The position numbers and the translations under genes were made by a program. Source: Bradyrhizobium sp. Gha (lineage in GTDB: Bacteria > Pseudomonadota > Alphaproteobacteria > Rhizobiales > Xanthobacteraceae). From it: a stretch of DNA of 64,000 nucleotides. The notes below the pieces were generated by a model that was given only the letters and a program-made list of their open reading frames with translations, was not told the DNA's origin and did no database searches. Location of the stretch: the NCBI RefSeq assembly GCF_900113735.1, contig NZ_FOQM01000009.1, positions 62,001 to 126,000 on the forward strand, written 5' to 3'. Each line of letters begins with the position of its first letter. Positions within the stretch are counted from its first letter, which is position 1. Positions 22,837 through 32,265 of the stretch are shown here, piece by piece.

Positions 22837-24105
22837 ATGTCCACCAAGCCTCAATTGCCGGAACGTCCATTGCGGGCAGTGGGAGGACCAACTGCACTTG
22901 ATGGTCTGCTGGTCATTGATTTCACGCGCGTGGTCGCTGGTCCCGCCTGCACACAGACGCTCGCTGATTTCGGTGCGCGCGTCATCAAGATCGAAAATCC
23001 CGAGGGTGGCGACGATACGCGTGCCTATGAGCATGCCGAGATCGGCGGGGAGAGTGCGGCCTATCTCAGCCTGAACCGCAACAAAAGCGGGATTGCACTC
23101 GATCTCTCGGTGCCCGAGGCGCGCGAGGTCGCGCTGGATCTGATCCGCAACGCGGACGTGGTGGTGGAGAATTTTTCCAGTGGGATCATGAAGAAGTTCG
23201 GCCTCGACTACGAGGCCGTCGCGCCACTCAACCCGCGGCTGATCTATTGCTCGATTTCGGCTTACGGACGTACCGGACCATTCGCTTCGCGCCCGGGTTT
23301 TGATCCTATCACGCAGGCCGAGAGCGGCTTCATGTCGCTCAACGGATTTGCGGATGGTCCGGCGGTTCGCACTGGACCGCCTGTTGTCGACATGGCGACG
23401 GGAATGTCCGCCTGCAATGCTATCCTGCTGGCGCTGTTGGCCCGGGATCGACTTGGCCGCGGCCAGCAAGTCGAGGTCGCGTTGTTCGACGTCGCCATGG
23501 GCATGACCGGCTTCTACGGAATGGCCTATCTGATCAACGGTGAGAATCCCGGCCGGTTTGGCAATTCGCCGAGCGGGTCTCCCACCGTCGGCGTCTACGA
23601 AGCCTCCGATGGTCCGCTTTACATGGCTTGCGCCAATGATCGGTTGTATCGTCGGCTTGTCGTGGAGGTACTGAACCGCCCGGATCTCATCAACGATCCC
23701 CAATTTGCTACGCGGAAGGCGCGCTCCGAGAACAAGGAGTTGCTGCGCACTGCCATCGGGGAAGTGTTCGCGAGCGACACACTCGAAAACTGGATGGCGA
23801 AGATGAAGCTGGCCAATATCCCGGTTGGCTATCTCCGGACTGTCGAGGAGGGATTCAATGCGCCCGAGGCGCGCGAGCGCGCGCGCCTGAGCCGGATCCC
23901 GCATCGCACGGCGCGGTGGGTACCGAATATCGAGCCGCCGATCAGCATGAGCCTCACAGCGCCAGTTGATCCAGTGGCCGCGCCGCTGTTAGGTGAGCAT
24001 ACCGAGGAGGTTATGCGCGAGACGCTTGGTTACGATGCCGACCGGATTGCCACTTTGGCCCAAAAAGGGGCATTTGGCCTGCGCAAGCCTGCGACCTCGG
24101 ATTGA
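22837..24105 (+). CDS. CaiB/BaiF-family (class III) CoA-transferase
   Basis: 422 residues; ATG 22837 with AAGG just upstream is preferred over the longer frame from 22744. N-terminal LDGLLVIDFTRVVAGPACTQ and LADFGARVIKIENPEGGDDT are family hallmarks, followed by YLSLNRNKSGIALDL. The catalytic aspartate is probably Asp185 in VVDMATGMSA. These enzymes move CoA between carboxylic acids through a covalent aspartyl-CoA intermediate; the acid substrate is not predictable. First gene of a plus-strand catabolic cluster with a two-component flavin monooxygenase, and therefore likely activates an aromatic or branched acid in that pathway. Confidence 0.9.
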   Translation: MSTKPQLPERPLRAVGGPTALDGLLVIDFTRVVAGPACTQTLADFGARVIKIENPEGGDDTRAYEHAEIGGESAAYLSLNRNKSGIALDLSVPEAREVALDLIRNADVVVENFSSGIMKKFGLDYEAVAPLNPRLIYCSISAYGRTGPFASRPGFDPITQAESGFMSLNGFADGPAVRTGPPVVDMATGMSACNAILLALLARDRLGRGQQVEVALFDVAMGMTGFYGMAYLINGENPGRFGNSPSGSPTVGVYEASDGPLYMACANDRLYRRLVVEVLNRPDLINDPQFATRKARSENKELLRTAIGEVFASDTLENWMAKMKLANIPVGYLRTVEEGFNAPEARERARLSRIPHRTARWVPNIEPPISMSLTAPVDPVAAPLLGEHTEEVMRETLGYDADRIATLAQKGAFGLRKPATSD

Positions 24106-24169
24106 GCACTGCGCCAGCTTGATTTGACAGGGTTCCCGCCGCATAAATGGATGAGAGCGAGGGACGCGA

Positions 24170-25393
24170 ATGGTGCCTGGTCAAGACCCGAGCATGAGGC
24201 AGTCGGTAGACGCCGGCGAAAGAGCCTATGGAACGATGATTGCCAAGGCCCGCTCGCTCGTGCCGCAATTGCGTGAACGCGCAGCTCGCACCGAGGAACT
24301 GCGGCATCTGCCACCGGAAACCGAACAGGACCTGCATGATGCCGGCCTGTTCCGGATGCTTCAGCCGCAGCGCGTCGGCGGCGCCGAGCTCGACTATGTC
24401 GCCCTGATCGATTGCGCGGAGTTGCTCGGACAAGCCGATGCATCGGTGGCCTGGAACCTTGCCAATCTGGCAAGCCATCATTGGATGCTCGGCATGTTCG
24501 AAGAACGTGCGCAGGATCTGGTCTGGGGCAAGACCCCGGACGTGCTGATCGCATCATCGTTCATTTTCCCCGCCGGCCGCGCCAGCAAGGTTGGGGGCGG
24601 ATACCGGCTGCGCGGAAGCTGGCCGTTCTCGTCGGGCGTCGGGTCTTGCGCGTGGAACATGCTCGCAAGCGTCGTCGCATCCGACGACGAGGCCGATGGC
24701 ATTGAATATCGCATCTTTCTGCTGCCGAAGGCCGACTACAAGATACTCGACACCTGGAACGTCGCGGGACTGCGCGGGACCGGGTCGTCGGATGTCGAAG
24801 TCAGGGATGCCTTTGTACCCGATTATATGACGGTCGCGGTGGGTGACCTTGCGGGAGGTCCGACGCCCGGAAGCAAGGTGAACCCCAGTCCGCTGTATGC
24901 GCTGCCGGTGTTCTCGTTGTTTCCCTATGTTCTTTCCGGCGTCGCGCTCGGGAATGCACAGGCGTGTCTGGACGATTATGCAGAGGTCGCGCGTCGCCGC
25001 CTTTCGACCTACAACCGCGCCAAGCTGAGCGATTTCCAGAGCACGCAAATCAAGATCGCTGAAGCTTCCGCCAAGATCGATGCTGCGCGCCTCATCATGC
25101 GCTCCGCCTGCACCGAGGCGATGGAGAACGCACGGCGCAGGCGCACGCCCGATATGGTCACCAAGACCAGATATCGGCGTGACGGGGCGTTCTCGGTCAA
25201 TCTGTGTACGGACGCCGTCTCGATGCTGTTTGCCGCGAGCGGCGCGCGCGGCCTGTTCACGACGGGGGTGTTGCAGCGGCAATTTCGCGATGCGCATGCG
25301 ATCAATTCGCACCTCGCATTCAATTTCGATGCGGCTGGAACCAATTATGGACGCGTGGCCCTCGGCCTGCCGTCCGAGAATCTCACCTTGTGA
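24170..25393 (+). CDS. Acyl-CoA-dehydrogenase-fold flavin monooxygenase (group D, HsaA/HpaB-like oxygenase component)
   Basis: 407 residues from ATG 24170 (GAGGGA upstream). The acyl-CoA dehydrogenase fold is evident: N-terminal helices (LPPETEQDLHDAGLFRMLQP, GGAELDYVALIDCAELLG), middle beta domain (YRLRGSWPFSSGVGSCAWNM; GLRGTGSSDVEVRDAFVP) and C-terminal helices. The catalytic Glu of true acyl-CoA dehydrogenases is not apparent, and the SSGVGS / GLRGTGS pattern is that of reduced-flavin hydroxylases such as HsaA. The next gene, 10 bp downstream, encodes the matching flavin reductase, which strongly supports a two-component monooxygenase. Probable role: hydroxylation of an aromatic or heteroaromatic substrate. 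Confidence 0.87.
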   Translation: MVPGQDPSMRQSVDAGERAYGTMIAKARSLVPQLRERAARTEELRHLPPETEQDLHDAGLFRMLQPQRVGGAELDYVALIDCAELLGQADASVAWNLANLASHHWMLGMFEERAQDLVWGKTPDVLIASSFIFPAGRASKVGGGYRLRGSWPFSSGVGSCAWNMLASVVASDDEADGIEYRIFLLPKADYKILDTWNVAGLRGTGSSDVEVRDAFVPDYMTVAVGDLAGGPTPGSKVNPSPLYALPVFSLFPYVLSGVALGNAQACLDDYAEVARRRLSTYNRAKLSDFQSTQIKIAEASAKIDAARLIMRSACTEAMENARRRRTPDMVTKTRYRRDGAFSVNLCTDAVSMLFAASGARGLFTTGVLQRQFRDAHAINSHLAFNFDAAGTNYGRVALGLPSENLTL

Positions 25394-25402
25394 GGCCGGC
25401 CG

Positions 25403-25966
25403 ATGAATGATCTGCCGAAGCAGCCGGCCGCTCCTGATCCAGCCAACGAGTTCGCGAGCGACAACTCGCAGATTGATCCACGTGATTTTCGCAACGCTCT
25501 CGGCACTTACGGAACTGGGGTAACGATCATCACGGCTACGGCTTCCGATGGAAAGCCCTATGGCATCACCTGCAATTCGTTTGCGTCGGTTTCCTTGAAC
25601 CCCCCGTTGGTTCTATGGAGCCTCGGAGTTTACTCATCGAGCCTGACCGTGTTTCAGAATGCCACCCACTTCACGGTCCACGTGCTGGACACCTCGCAGC
25701 AGGCGCTCGCGAACAAATTCGCAAAGTCGTCCGAAGACAAGTTTGCCGGCGTGGACTGGGCGCCTGGCCTCGGCAATGCGCCGGTGCTTGCAGCGAGTGT
25801 GGCGAATTTTCAGTGCAGATCCGTCAATCGCTATTATGGCGGCGATCACGTGATCTTTCTCGGCGCGGTCGAGGCCTATGCCTATAGTGCGAAAGAGCCG
25901 CTGCTGTTTGCGCGGGGGACGTATGGCCGGTTTCTGGCCGACGATGAGCGCAAGAAGTCTCCTTAA
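25403..25966 (+). CDS. Flavin reductase component (HpaC/HsaB-like)
   Basis: 187 residues from ATG 25403, 10 bp after the oxygenase stop. Flavin-reductase-like domain from about residue 30: DFRNALGTYGTGVTIITATA, GKPYGITCNSFASVSLNPPL (FMN-binding) and ADDERK near the end; HFTVHVLDTSQQALANKFA and GGDHVIFLGAVEAY are typical. It supplies reduced FMN or FAD to the upstream oxygenase using NAD(P)H. The N-terminal 25 residues are a flexible extension. Confidence 0.9.
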   Translation: MNDLPKQPAAPDPANEFASDNSQIDPRDFRNALGTYGTGVTIITATASDGKPYGITCNSFASVSLNPPLVLWSLGVYSSSLTVFQNATHFTVHVLDTSQQALANKFAKSSEDKFAGVDWAPGLGNAPVLAASVANFQCRSVNRYYGGDHVIFLGAVEAYAYSAKEPLLFARGTYGRFLADDERKKSP

Positions 25967-25973
25967 GAGCGAT

Positions 25974-26882
25974 TCAGCGGTCTGTGGCGGAGAGCTTGTA
26001 GATTTCCAGAGCGTCCGCGTCTGCGCCACGTGCGGCCTTGGCCAGCCTGAAGATCTGGCCCGCGAGGGTCGCCATCGGCACCGGCGTTGATGTCGCCTGG
26101 GCCACATCGGCGACCGTATCGAGGTCCTTGAGCATTGTCGCGATGTGCCCGAGCGGCGGCGAGTGGATGCCCTGGACCATGCGAGGCACGAACAGCTGAA
26201 GCGGGATCGAGTCCGCAAAGCCGCCGGCGAGCGCTTCGGGCAGACGGCTTGCGTCAATTCCAGCGTTCGAGGCGAGTCGCGTTGCCTCCGCAAGGACAGC
26301 CATTGCGCATCCGACGATCACCTGATTGCAGAGTTTGGTGGTCTGGCCAGCCCCAGTCGGACCCATGTGGGTGAACCTGCGTGCCATAGCCAACACGTAA
26401 GGCCGCACTTTCTCAATATCGTCAGCCGCTCCGCCAGCCATGATGGCGAGTGTGCCTTCTTCAGCCCCCTTGGTGCCGCCGGACACCGGAGCATCGATCA
26501 AGCCGGCGCCGTTCGCAGTTTTCAATCGCGCTGCGAGTTCGCGCGCAGCGTCGGGATGAATCGATGAGAAATCGACCACGAGCTTTCCTGTGCCGGGAGC
26601 TGCCGCAAGGCCCTTCGGCCCGAAGATAACCCCTTCGACGGCGGCTGCATCTGTCACGCACATGAAGACGATATCGGAGTTCGCCAGCAGGTCACGAGGT
26701 GTGCCCGCGCGCTTGGCGCCGGCGGCGACAAGCGGAGCTACTTTACTCTCCGAACGGTTCCAGACACTGACGTCATGGCCCGCCTTGAGCAGGCGTCGGG
26801 TCATGGGCGTCCCCATCAGTCCAAGGCCGAGATAACCAAGCCTCTCGGCGCCTTGCGGGTTTGCCTTGCTCGCATCAGCCAC
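25974..26882 (-). CDS. 3-hydroxyisobutyrate-dehydrogenase-family NAD(P)-dependent oxidoreductase
   Basis: 302 residues from GTG 26882, which has AGGAGG 6 bases upstream; the longer frame to 26945 is rejected. Rossmann motif LGYLGLGLMGTPMTRRLLKA, then the family signature DAPVSGGTKGAEEGTLAIMA and the catalytic-lysine region GAGQTTKLCNQ. C-terminal helices PLGHIATMLKDLDTVADVA match beta-hydroxyacid dehydrogenases (3-hydroxyisobutyrate, tartronate semialdehyde and similar). The exact substrate is open. It is convergent with the flavin reductase gene, 7 bp apart, and divergent from the binding-protein gene at 27063. Confidence 0.88.
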   Translation of the reverse strand: MADASKANPQGAERLGYLGLGLMGTPMTRRLLKAGHDVSVWNRSESKVAPLVAAGAKRAGTPRDLLANSDIVFMCVTDAAAVEGVIFGPKGLAAAPGTGKLVVDFSSIHPDAARELAARLKTANGAGLIDAPVSGGTKGAEEGTLAIMAGGAADDIEKVRPYVLAMARRFTHMGPTGAGQTTKLCNQVIVGCAMAVLAEATRLASNAGIDASRLPEALAGGFADSIPLQLFVPRMVQGIHSPPLGHIATMLKDLDTVADVAQATSTPVPMATLAGQIFRLAKAARGADADALEIYKLSATDR

Positions 26883-27062
26883 AGGTTGCCTCCTTCTGTC
26901 GCAGCGCAACGGTGCGCAACCGCCGCCGCAACATACATAACGCACCCGGCAGCGAAACCGGACCGGTATGCATGGCTTGCCTGACTGTTTGAACCATGAA
27001 ACATTTGGGGTTGGTCGGGTTTGGGTGGCGTCGGTCGGCGCCGGAGCAGCGGAGTGGGCACG

Positions 27063-28046
27063 ATGCGGGCAGTTTCGAAGTGGATCCTGGCAACCGGGGC
27101 TGTGGCGGCCATGATCGCGGTCGCAAGCCCTTCACGCGCGCAGCAGACGATCCGCGTGGGCTGGACCATCCCGGCCGAGGAATCCAAATACTGGATGATG
27201 CGCAGGCCTGCCGAGTTTCCCGATATCGGCAAGACCTACAACATCGAGTGGACCCAGTTTCAAGGCACTGCGCCGATGACGCAGGCATTAGCGGCCGGCG
27301 CTCTAGATTGCGCGACGCAGGCGCCGCTGTCGCTTGCCAACGGTGTGGTCGGTGGCAATCTCAAGGCCTACATCGTGGCGCAGCACGTCTTCGAGAAGCC
27401 CGGCGGTTTCTCGGTCTATTGGGCGGTCAAGGACGACTCGCCGATCAAGACGATCGCCGATCTCAAGGGCAAGACCGTTGGCATTTCGGTGATCGGCGGC
27501 GGGACGCAGGGTCCGTTCAATCTGCTTTTGAAGCAGAACGGTGTCGATCCCGCCAAGGACATAAAGCTGGTCGAAGTCGGTTTTGCAGTGTCTGAGGATG
27601 CGCTGCGCCAGGGGCGGATCGATGCGGTGAACATGAACCAGCCGTTTGCGGCACGCGCGGAGGCGAAGGGCGGCATCAGAAAACTGTTCTCGCTGTCGCA
27701 GGCCATGCCGAACATCGTGCACATTCTGGAAGCCTGCCGTGCCGATTTCGTCGACAAGAACCCGGACCTGGTCAAGGCCTATGTTCGCGACATCACGTCG
27801 GGCATGAAGAAGGCACTCGCAAACCGCGAAGAGACCCTGAAGGTGGTGTCCGAGGTGCTGAAGGCGCCCGTTCCGGTGCTCGATACCTATCTGCTCAAGG
27901 ACAATGATTTCGGTCGCGATCCCGGTGCGGCGCCGAATTTCCCTGCAATCCAGAAGATGCTCGACATCTATGCGGACACGGGGATGCTGCCGAAGCTGGA
28001 CGTCGCCCAGTTCAAGCATCCGACAATCGTGGCACCGCTGCAATAG
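27063..28046 (+). CDS. ABC transporter periplasmic binding protein (NMT1/SsuA/TauA type)
   Basis: 327 residues from ATG 27063; signal peptide MRAVSKWILATGAVAAMIAV ending near SPSRA-QQ. The mature protein begins IRVGWTIPAEESKYWM and contains FQGTAPMTQALAAGALDCAT and LKGKTVGISVIGGGTQGPFN, typical of the nitrate/sulphonate/taurine-type binding proteins. The ligand is unknown. The cognate ATPase and two permeases lie downstream (29846-32231), separated by an IlvD/Edd dehydratase gene, so the four transport genes and the dehydratase probably form one operon. Confidence 0.88.
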   Translation: MRAVSKWILATGAVAAMIAVASPSRAQQTIRVGWTIPAEESKYWMMRRPAEFPDIGKTYNIEWTQFQGTAPMTQALAAGALDCATQAPLSLANGVVGGNLKAYIVAQHVFEKPGGFSVYWAVKDDSPIKTIADLKGKTVGISVIGGGTQGPFNLLLKQNGVDPAKDIKLVEVGFAVSEDALRQGRIDAVNMNQPFAARAEAKGGIRKLFSLSQAMPNIVHILEACRADFVDKNPDLVKAYVRDITSGMKKALANREETLKVVSEVLKAPVPVLDTYLLKDNDFGRDPGAAPNFPAIQKMLDIYADTGMLPKLDVAQFKHPTIVAPLQ

Positions 28047-28118
28047 CGACGGCGGTACCCGGATCAACGAGATCGCAATGTCCCCGTGAGCGGGACGTTG
28101 CATGAAGATGATGCAGGC

Positions 28119-29813
28119 ATGAAGAAGCTGCGATCACGGATCACAACTGACGGCCTCGACCGGGCCCCCCATCGCGCTTTCATGCGCGCGATGGGCCTGG
28201 ACGACGCCGCGATCGCCAAGCCGATGGTGGGCATCGTCAGCATGAAGGGCGAGCAGACGCCCTGCAACATGACCCATGATTTCCAGGTGGCTGCCGCCAA
28301 GCTCGGAATCGAGGAAGCCGGCGGAACGCCCCGGGAGTTCTCGACCATTTCTGTGTCCGACGGCATCAGCATGAATCATGAGGGAATGAAGTTCTCCCTG
28401 TTTTCGCGTGAGCTGATCGCCGACTCCATCGAGGCCGTCGTTCATGGTCTCGCCTATGATGCGCTGATCGGGTACGGCGGATGCGACAAGACGCTCCCGG
28501 GCGTGATGATGGGCATGGTTCGCTGCAACGTGCCTTCCATCTTCATCTATGGCGGGAGCTCGCTCCCCGGCGGCGTGGATGGACGGACGCTGACCGTTCT
28601 CGATTCCTACGAGGCCGTCGGCAGCTTCATGACCGGAGAGATCGACGCTGCGGCGCTCGAGCGGATCGAGCGTGCCTGCTTGCCGACCGTGGGTGCCTGC
28701 GCCGGCCAATTCACCGCGAACACGATGGGGATGGTATCGGAGGCGATGGGACTGACGATTGCCAACGTCTCGATGGTGCCCGGAGTCTATGCCGAGCGCG
28801 CGCAGATCTCGCGCCGAGCCGGGCGTCTGATCATGGAGATGCTCGAGCGAGGCGGGCCGCTGCCGCGCGACATCGTGACTCGGAAATCCCTGGAAAACGG
28901 CGCGGCGATCGTTGCCGCGACGGGCGGATCGACGAATGCCGCACTGCATCTGCCGGCGATCGCGAACGAGGCGGGCATTGCATTCACGATCGATGACGTC
29001 GGCGAAGTCTTTGCCAGAACGCCGCTGATCGGGAACCTGCGGCCGGGCGGGAAGTACACGGCGAAGGATGTCTACGACATCGGCGGCGCTGCCGTTGTGA
29101 TCCGCGAGTTGATCCAAAGCGGCCATATCGATGGCAGCTGCCTGACCATCACCGGCCGCACGCTGGAGCAAGAATACGGCGCCGCCAATGCGCCCGATGG
29201 TGAAGTGGTTTACGCCGCCCGCGCGCCGATCATGCCCGACGGAGGTGTTGCTGTGCTGAAGGGCAATCTCTGTCCCGACGGCGCGGTCATCAAGGTTGCG
29301 GGTTTGAAGAGCCTGCTCTTCGAGGGTGTGGCGCGAGTCTTCGAGGATGAGGAGGCCTGTGTGGCGGCTGTTCGGGACCGCAGCTACAGGGCCGGCGAAG
29401 TGCTGGTGATCCGCAATGAAGGTCCGGTCGGTGGTCCCGGTATGCGTGAGATGCTCGGCGTCACCGCGCTCATTTACGGTCAAGGCATGGGTGAGAAGGT
29501 TGCCCTCATCACTGACGGCCGGTTCTCAGGCGCCACCCGCGGTATGTGTATCGGCTACGTATCGCCGGAAGCATTTGTCGGCGGTCCGCTGGCGCTCGTC
29601 CGCGACGGCGACAGAATCCGGATCGATGCTGCCGGTCGCCGCATGGACCTGCTGGTCGATGAGCAGGAACTCGCTGGACGCCGACGCGATTGGAAGCAAC
29701 GCCCGCCGCGTCATCGTGCAGGTGCGCTCGCAAAGTATGCGCGTCTGGTCGGTCAGGCACCCGGCGGAGCGGTCACGCACGAGGGGCCGGCCCAGTGGCC
29801 GTGGTTCGATTGA
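28119..29813 (+). CDS. IlvD/Edd-family dehydratase
   Basis: 564 residues from ATG 28119 (an ATG-less extension to 28086 is possible). Conserved features: [25 protein letters not shown] and [14 protein letters not shown], the cysteines expected for an Fe-S cluster, and the [20 protein letters not shown] segment near the C-terminus that binds substrate. This is close to dihydroxy-acid dehydratase (branched-chain amino acid synthesis) in length and motifs, but sugar-acid dehydratases share them. Its place inside an ABC uptake operon argues for a catabolic role on a polyhydroxy acid rather than housekeeping IlvD. Confidence 0.88.
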   Translation: MKKLRSRITTDGLDRAPHRAFMRAMGLDDAAIAKPMVGIVSMKGEQTPCNMTHDFQVAAAKLGIEEAGGTPREFSTISVSDGISMNHEGMKFSLFSRELIADSIEAVVHGLAYDALIGYGGCDKTLPGVMMGMVRCNVPSIFIYGGSSLPGGVDGRTLTVLDSYEAVGSFMTGEIDAAALERIERACLPTVGACAGQFTANTMGMVSEAMGLTIANVSMVPGVYAERAQISRRAGRLIMEMLERGGPLPRDIVTRKSLENGAAIVAATGGSTNAALHLPAIANEAGIAFTIDDVGEVFARTPLIGNLRPGGKYTAKDVYDIGGAAVVIRELIQSGHIDGSCLTITGRTLEQEYGAANAPDGEVVYAARAPIMPDGGVAVLKGNLCPDGAVIKVAGLKSLLFEGVARVFEDEEACVAAVRDRSYRAGEVLVIRNEGPVGGPGMREMLGVTALIYGQGMGEKVALITDGRFSGATRGMCIGYVSPEAFVGGPLALVRDGDRIRIDAAGRRMDLLVDEQELAGRRRDWKQRPPRHRAGALAKYARLVGQAPGGAVTHEGPAQWPWFD

Positions 29814-29845
29814 GCGTTGCGCGCGTGAGTGAATCGAGAGGCGGG

Positions 29846-30685
29846 ATGAAGATAATGCCTTCGAGCGAATGGGTGAGACCGCTGACGTCACAAAAGCCGG
29901 CTTCTGCGATCCTCGAGATCGACCGCGTCTCGCAGGTTTTCCAGACCTCGGCGCGCAAGGAGCATTTGGCTCTATCGGAGATCTCCCTGACGATCGAGGA
30001 GGGCGCGTTCGTTTCCATTCTCGGTCCGTCCGGCTGTGGCAAGTCGACATTGCTTTACATCGTCGGTGGCTTTGTCAGTCCAACCAGAGGCGCGGCAAAG
30101 ATGAAGGGGCAGGCGATCACCGGCCCTGGTCCGGATCGTGGACCGGTATTCCAGGAGTTCGCGCTGTTTCCGTGGAAGACCGTGCTGGGCAACGTCATGT
30201 ATGGCCCGCGCCAGCGGGGTGTGCGGGCCACCGAAGCAGAAGCGCAGAGCCGTGCGCTGATCGAGATGGTCGGCCTCAAGGGTTATGAGAACTTCTATCC
30301 GAAGGAGCTGTCGGGGGGCATGAAGCAGCGCGTTGCGCTGGCCAGGACGCTGGCCTACCACCCCCAAGTCTTGTTGATGGACGAGCCCTTCGGTGCACTC
30401 GATGCTCACACCCGGACGCGTCTCCAGAACGATCTCTTGAATATCTGGGAGCGTGACCGCAAGACGGTTCTGTTCGTCACCCATTCGGTCGATGAAGCCG
30501 TCTTCCTTTCAGACAAGGTCGTGATGATGTCGAACTCTCCCGGCCGTATCAGGGAGGTCATCGCTATCGACCTGCCGCGACCGCGGCGCCGCAACGAGCT
30601 GTTGCTCGATCCGCGCTACCAGAAATACGTCGTCGACATCGAGCGCATGTTCGACGAAAGCGAGGAAGCCGGGGCGCCCTTATGA
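29846..30685 (+). CDS. ABC transporter ATPase (SsuB/TauB/NrtD type)
   Basis: 279 residues from ATG 29846 (GAGAGG upstream). Walker A GPSGCGKST, Q-loop PVFQEFALFPWKTV, signature LSGGMKQRVALAR, Walker B VLLMDEPFGALD and switch His in FVTHSVDEAV are all intact. The short C-terminal extension (about 240-279) is normal. Stop codon overlaps the ATG of the first permease (ATGA, 30682-30685), indicating coupling. It energises import of the ligand bound by the protein at 27063. Confidence 0.93.
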   Translation: MKIMPSSEWVRPLTSQKPASAILEIDRVSQVFQTSARKEHLALSEISLTIEEGAFVSILGPSGCGKSTLLYIVGGFVSPTRGAAKMKGQAITGPGPDRGPVFQEFALFPWKTVLGNVMYGPRQRGVRATEAEAQSRALIEMVGLKGYENFYPKELSGGMKQRVALARTLAYHPQVLLMDEPFGALDAHTRTRLQNDLLNIWERDRKTVLFVTHSVDEAVFLSDKVVMMSNSPGRIREVIAIDLPRPRRRNELLLDPRYQKYVVDIERMFDESEEAGAPL

Positions 30686-31467
30686 TCTCGCCGGCTGCCC
30701 TGGTGAAGCGAACTGCTCCCGTGCTGGCCTGCATCGGATTGCTGGCAATTTGGCAGGTTGCGTCGCTTGGGCTGAAGAGCGACAGCTTTCCAACTGCGAC
30801 CGATGCGGTCCGCGCAATCCCGGATATCCTTGGGGACAAGGAATCGTTGATCAACATCCTCGCTTCGCTCCGCCGCATGGCGGTCGGGTTCGGTATAGCG
30901 GTGCTGCTCTCGATTCCGCTGGGCTTGTTGATGGGTCGTAGCCGCGCGGTCTCGGCCTTCTTCAACCCTCTTCTGATGGTGATCTATCCGGTGCCAAAAG
31001 CGGCGTTGATGCCGATCATCATGCTGTGGCTCGGTGTCGGTGACATCACAAAGACGCTGGTGATCTTCCTGGGCGTCAGTCTGCCCGTGATCTATCACAG
31101 TTTCGAGGGCGCCAAAGCCGTCGAAGAGAAGATGCTGTGGTCAGGCGCGGCGATGGGACTCTCGCCCCTGCAATGCCTGGTCAGGATCGTGCTGCCTGCG
31201 GCGCTTCCGGAGATCCTGACCGGTTGCCGCACTGGCTTGGTGCTGGCGCTGATCACCATGATCACGAGCGAAATGATCGCACGCCAATCAGGGGCAGGGA
31301 ACATCCTGTTCAACGCGCTTGATATGGGCCAATACGACACGGTCTACGCGATGATTATCATCGTCGGTGCGATGGGCATCTGCCTCGATGCGGTTTTCGA
31401 ACGCGTCCGCACGAGGCTCGTGCGCTGGTCCGAGCCTCAGTTCGACATGCCGCTGAGCTTCTCATGA
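30682..31467 (+). CDS. ABC transporter permease 1 (SsuC/TauC type)
   Basis: 261 residues, six predicted membrane helices. The cytoplasmic coupling loop EEKMLWSGAAMGLSPLQCLV followed by RIVLPAALPEILTGCRTG is the BPD-transport (EAA) motif. Coupled at both ends: ATGA overlaps with the ATPase upstream and with permease 2 downstream. Inner membrane. Confidence 0.92.
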   Translation: MISPAALVKRTAPVLACIGLLAIWQVASLGLKSDSFPTATDAVRAIPDILGDKESLINILASLRRMAVGFGIAVLLSIPLGLLMGRSRAVSAFFNPLLMVIYPVPKAALMPIIMLWLGVGDITKTLVIFLGVSLPVIYHSFEGAKAVEEKMLWSGAAMGLSPLQCLVRIVLPAALPEILTGCRTGLVLALITMITSEMIARQSGAGNILFNALDMGQYDTVYAMIIIVGAMGICLDAVFERVRTRLVRWSEPQFDMPLSFS

Positions 31468-32231
31468 TGCCCCGTTATCTCTCAGCAAACGTCATCTTTG
31501 GACTGACCCCGATCGTGCTGGTGATTGCGCTGTGGCAAGGCTTGGTGTCGTTCGGTGTCGCGCCGACGGTTTTGCTGCCTCCGCCGGGCCTCGTCTTCAG
31601 CCGGCTGCTGCAGCAACTCCTGACATGGACGTTTCAGGAGGAAATCGTAGCCACGCTGATCCGGCTATTTGCCGGTTTTGCAATCGCAGTCATCGTTGGT
31701 GTCAGCATCGGCGTTGCGGCTGCAGCCAGTCCCGTAATCAATGCGGTGGTCCGGCCGATCGTCCGTGTGCTGGCACCATTACCGAAGGTCGCGCTCTATC
31801 CGGCACTCTTGCTGTTGCTTGGATTCGGCCACGGATCGAAGATCACGCTGGTGGCCGCGGACGCGCTCTTTCCCATTTTGTTATCCACTTATTACGGGGC
31901 CTCGACGGTGGAGCAAAAGCTGGTCTGGTCTGCCATGGCAGCGGGAACGCCGCGCTATGAGATCTTGTTCAAGGTTGTATTGCCGGCGGCGATGCCGTCG
32001 ATCCTGACCGGTTGCCGGATTGGCCTTGTCATTTCCTGCATCGTGGTATTTCTGGCCGAGATGATCACGTCGACGGACGGGTTGGGGCATGCTCTGGTAA
32101 CAGCGGCTCGGACCTTCCAGGCCGTCGATATGTTCGTGCCTCTGATTGCGATCTCGTTGCTGGGGTTGATTCTGAATGGCCTGTTGGGCGCCGTGCGGTC
32201 GTACCTGCTGCGAGGTTTCCCGGACGCGTGA
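31464..32231 (+). CDS. ABC transporter permease 2 (SsuC/TauC type)
   Basis: 255 residues, six predicted helices. Its EAA loop (EQKLVWSAMAAGTPRYEILF, then KVVLPAAMPSILTGCRIG) is clearly related to that of permease 1, so the two arose by duplication and probably form a heterodimer. Most taurine/sulphonate systems have one permease gene, so the pair is somewhat unusual. 34 bp before the dioxygenase gene. Confidence 0.92.
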   Translation: MMPRYLSANVIFGLTPIVLVIALWQGLVSFGVAPTVLLPPPGLVFSRLLQQLLTWTFQEEIVATLIRLFAGFAIAVIVGVSIGVAAAASPVINAVVRPIVRVLAPLPKVALYPALLLLLGFGHGSKITLVAADALFPILLSTYYGASTVEQKLVWSAMAAGTPRYEILFKVVLPAAMPSILTGCRIGLVISCIVVFLAEMITSTDGLGHALVTAARTFQAVDMFVPLIAISLLGLILNGLLGAVRSYLLRGFPDA

Positions 32232-32265
32232 TCTGAACAAGAAACCAGAAGACCAGGAGTGAACT

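Noticed and set aside
22522..23904. 460-codon minus-strand frame
   Set aside because: Antisense to the CoA-transferase gene, low-complexity Arg/His-rich product; a shadow of high-GC coding DNA.
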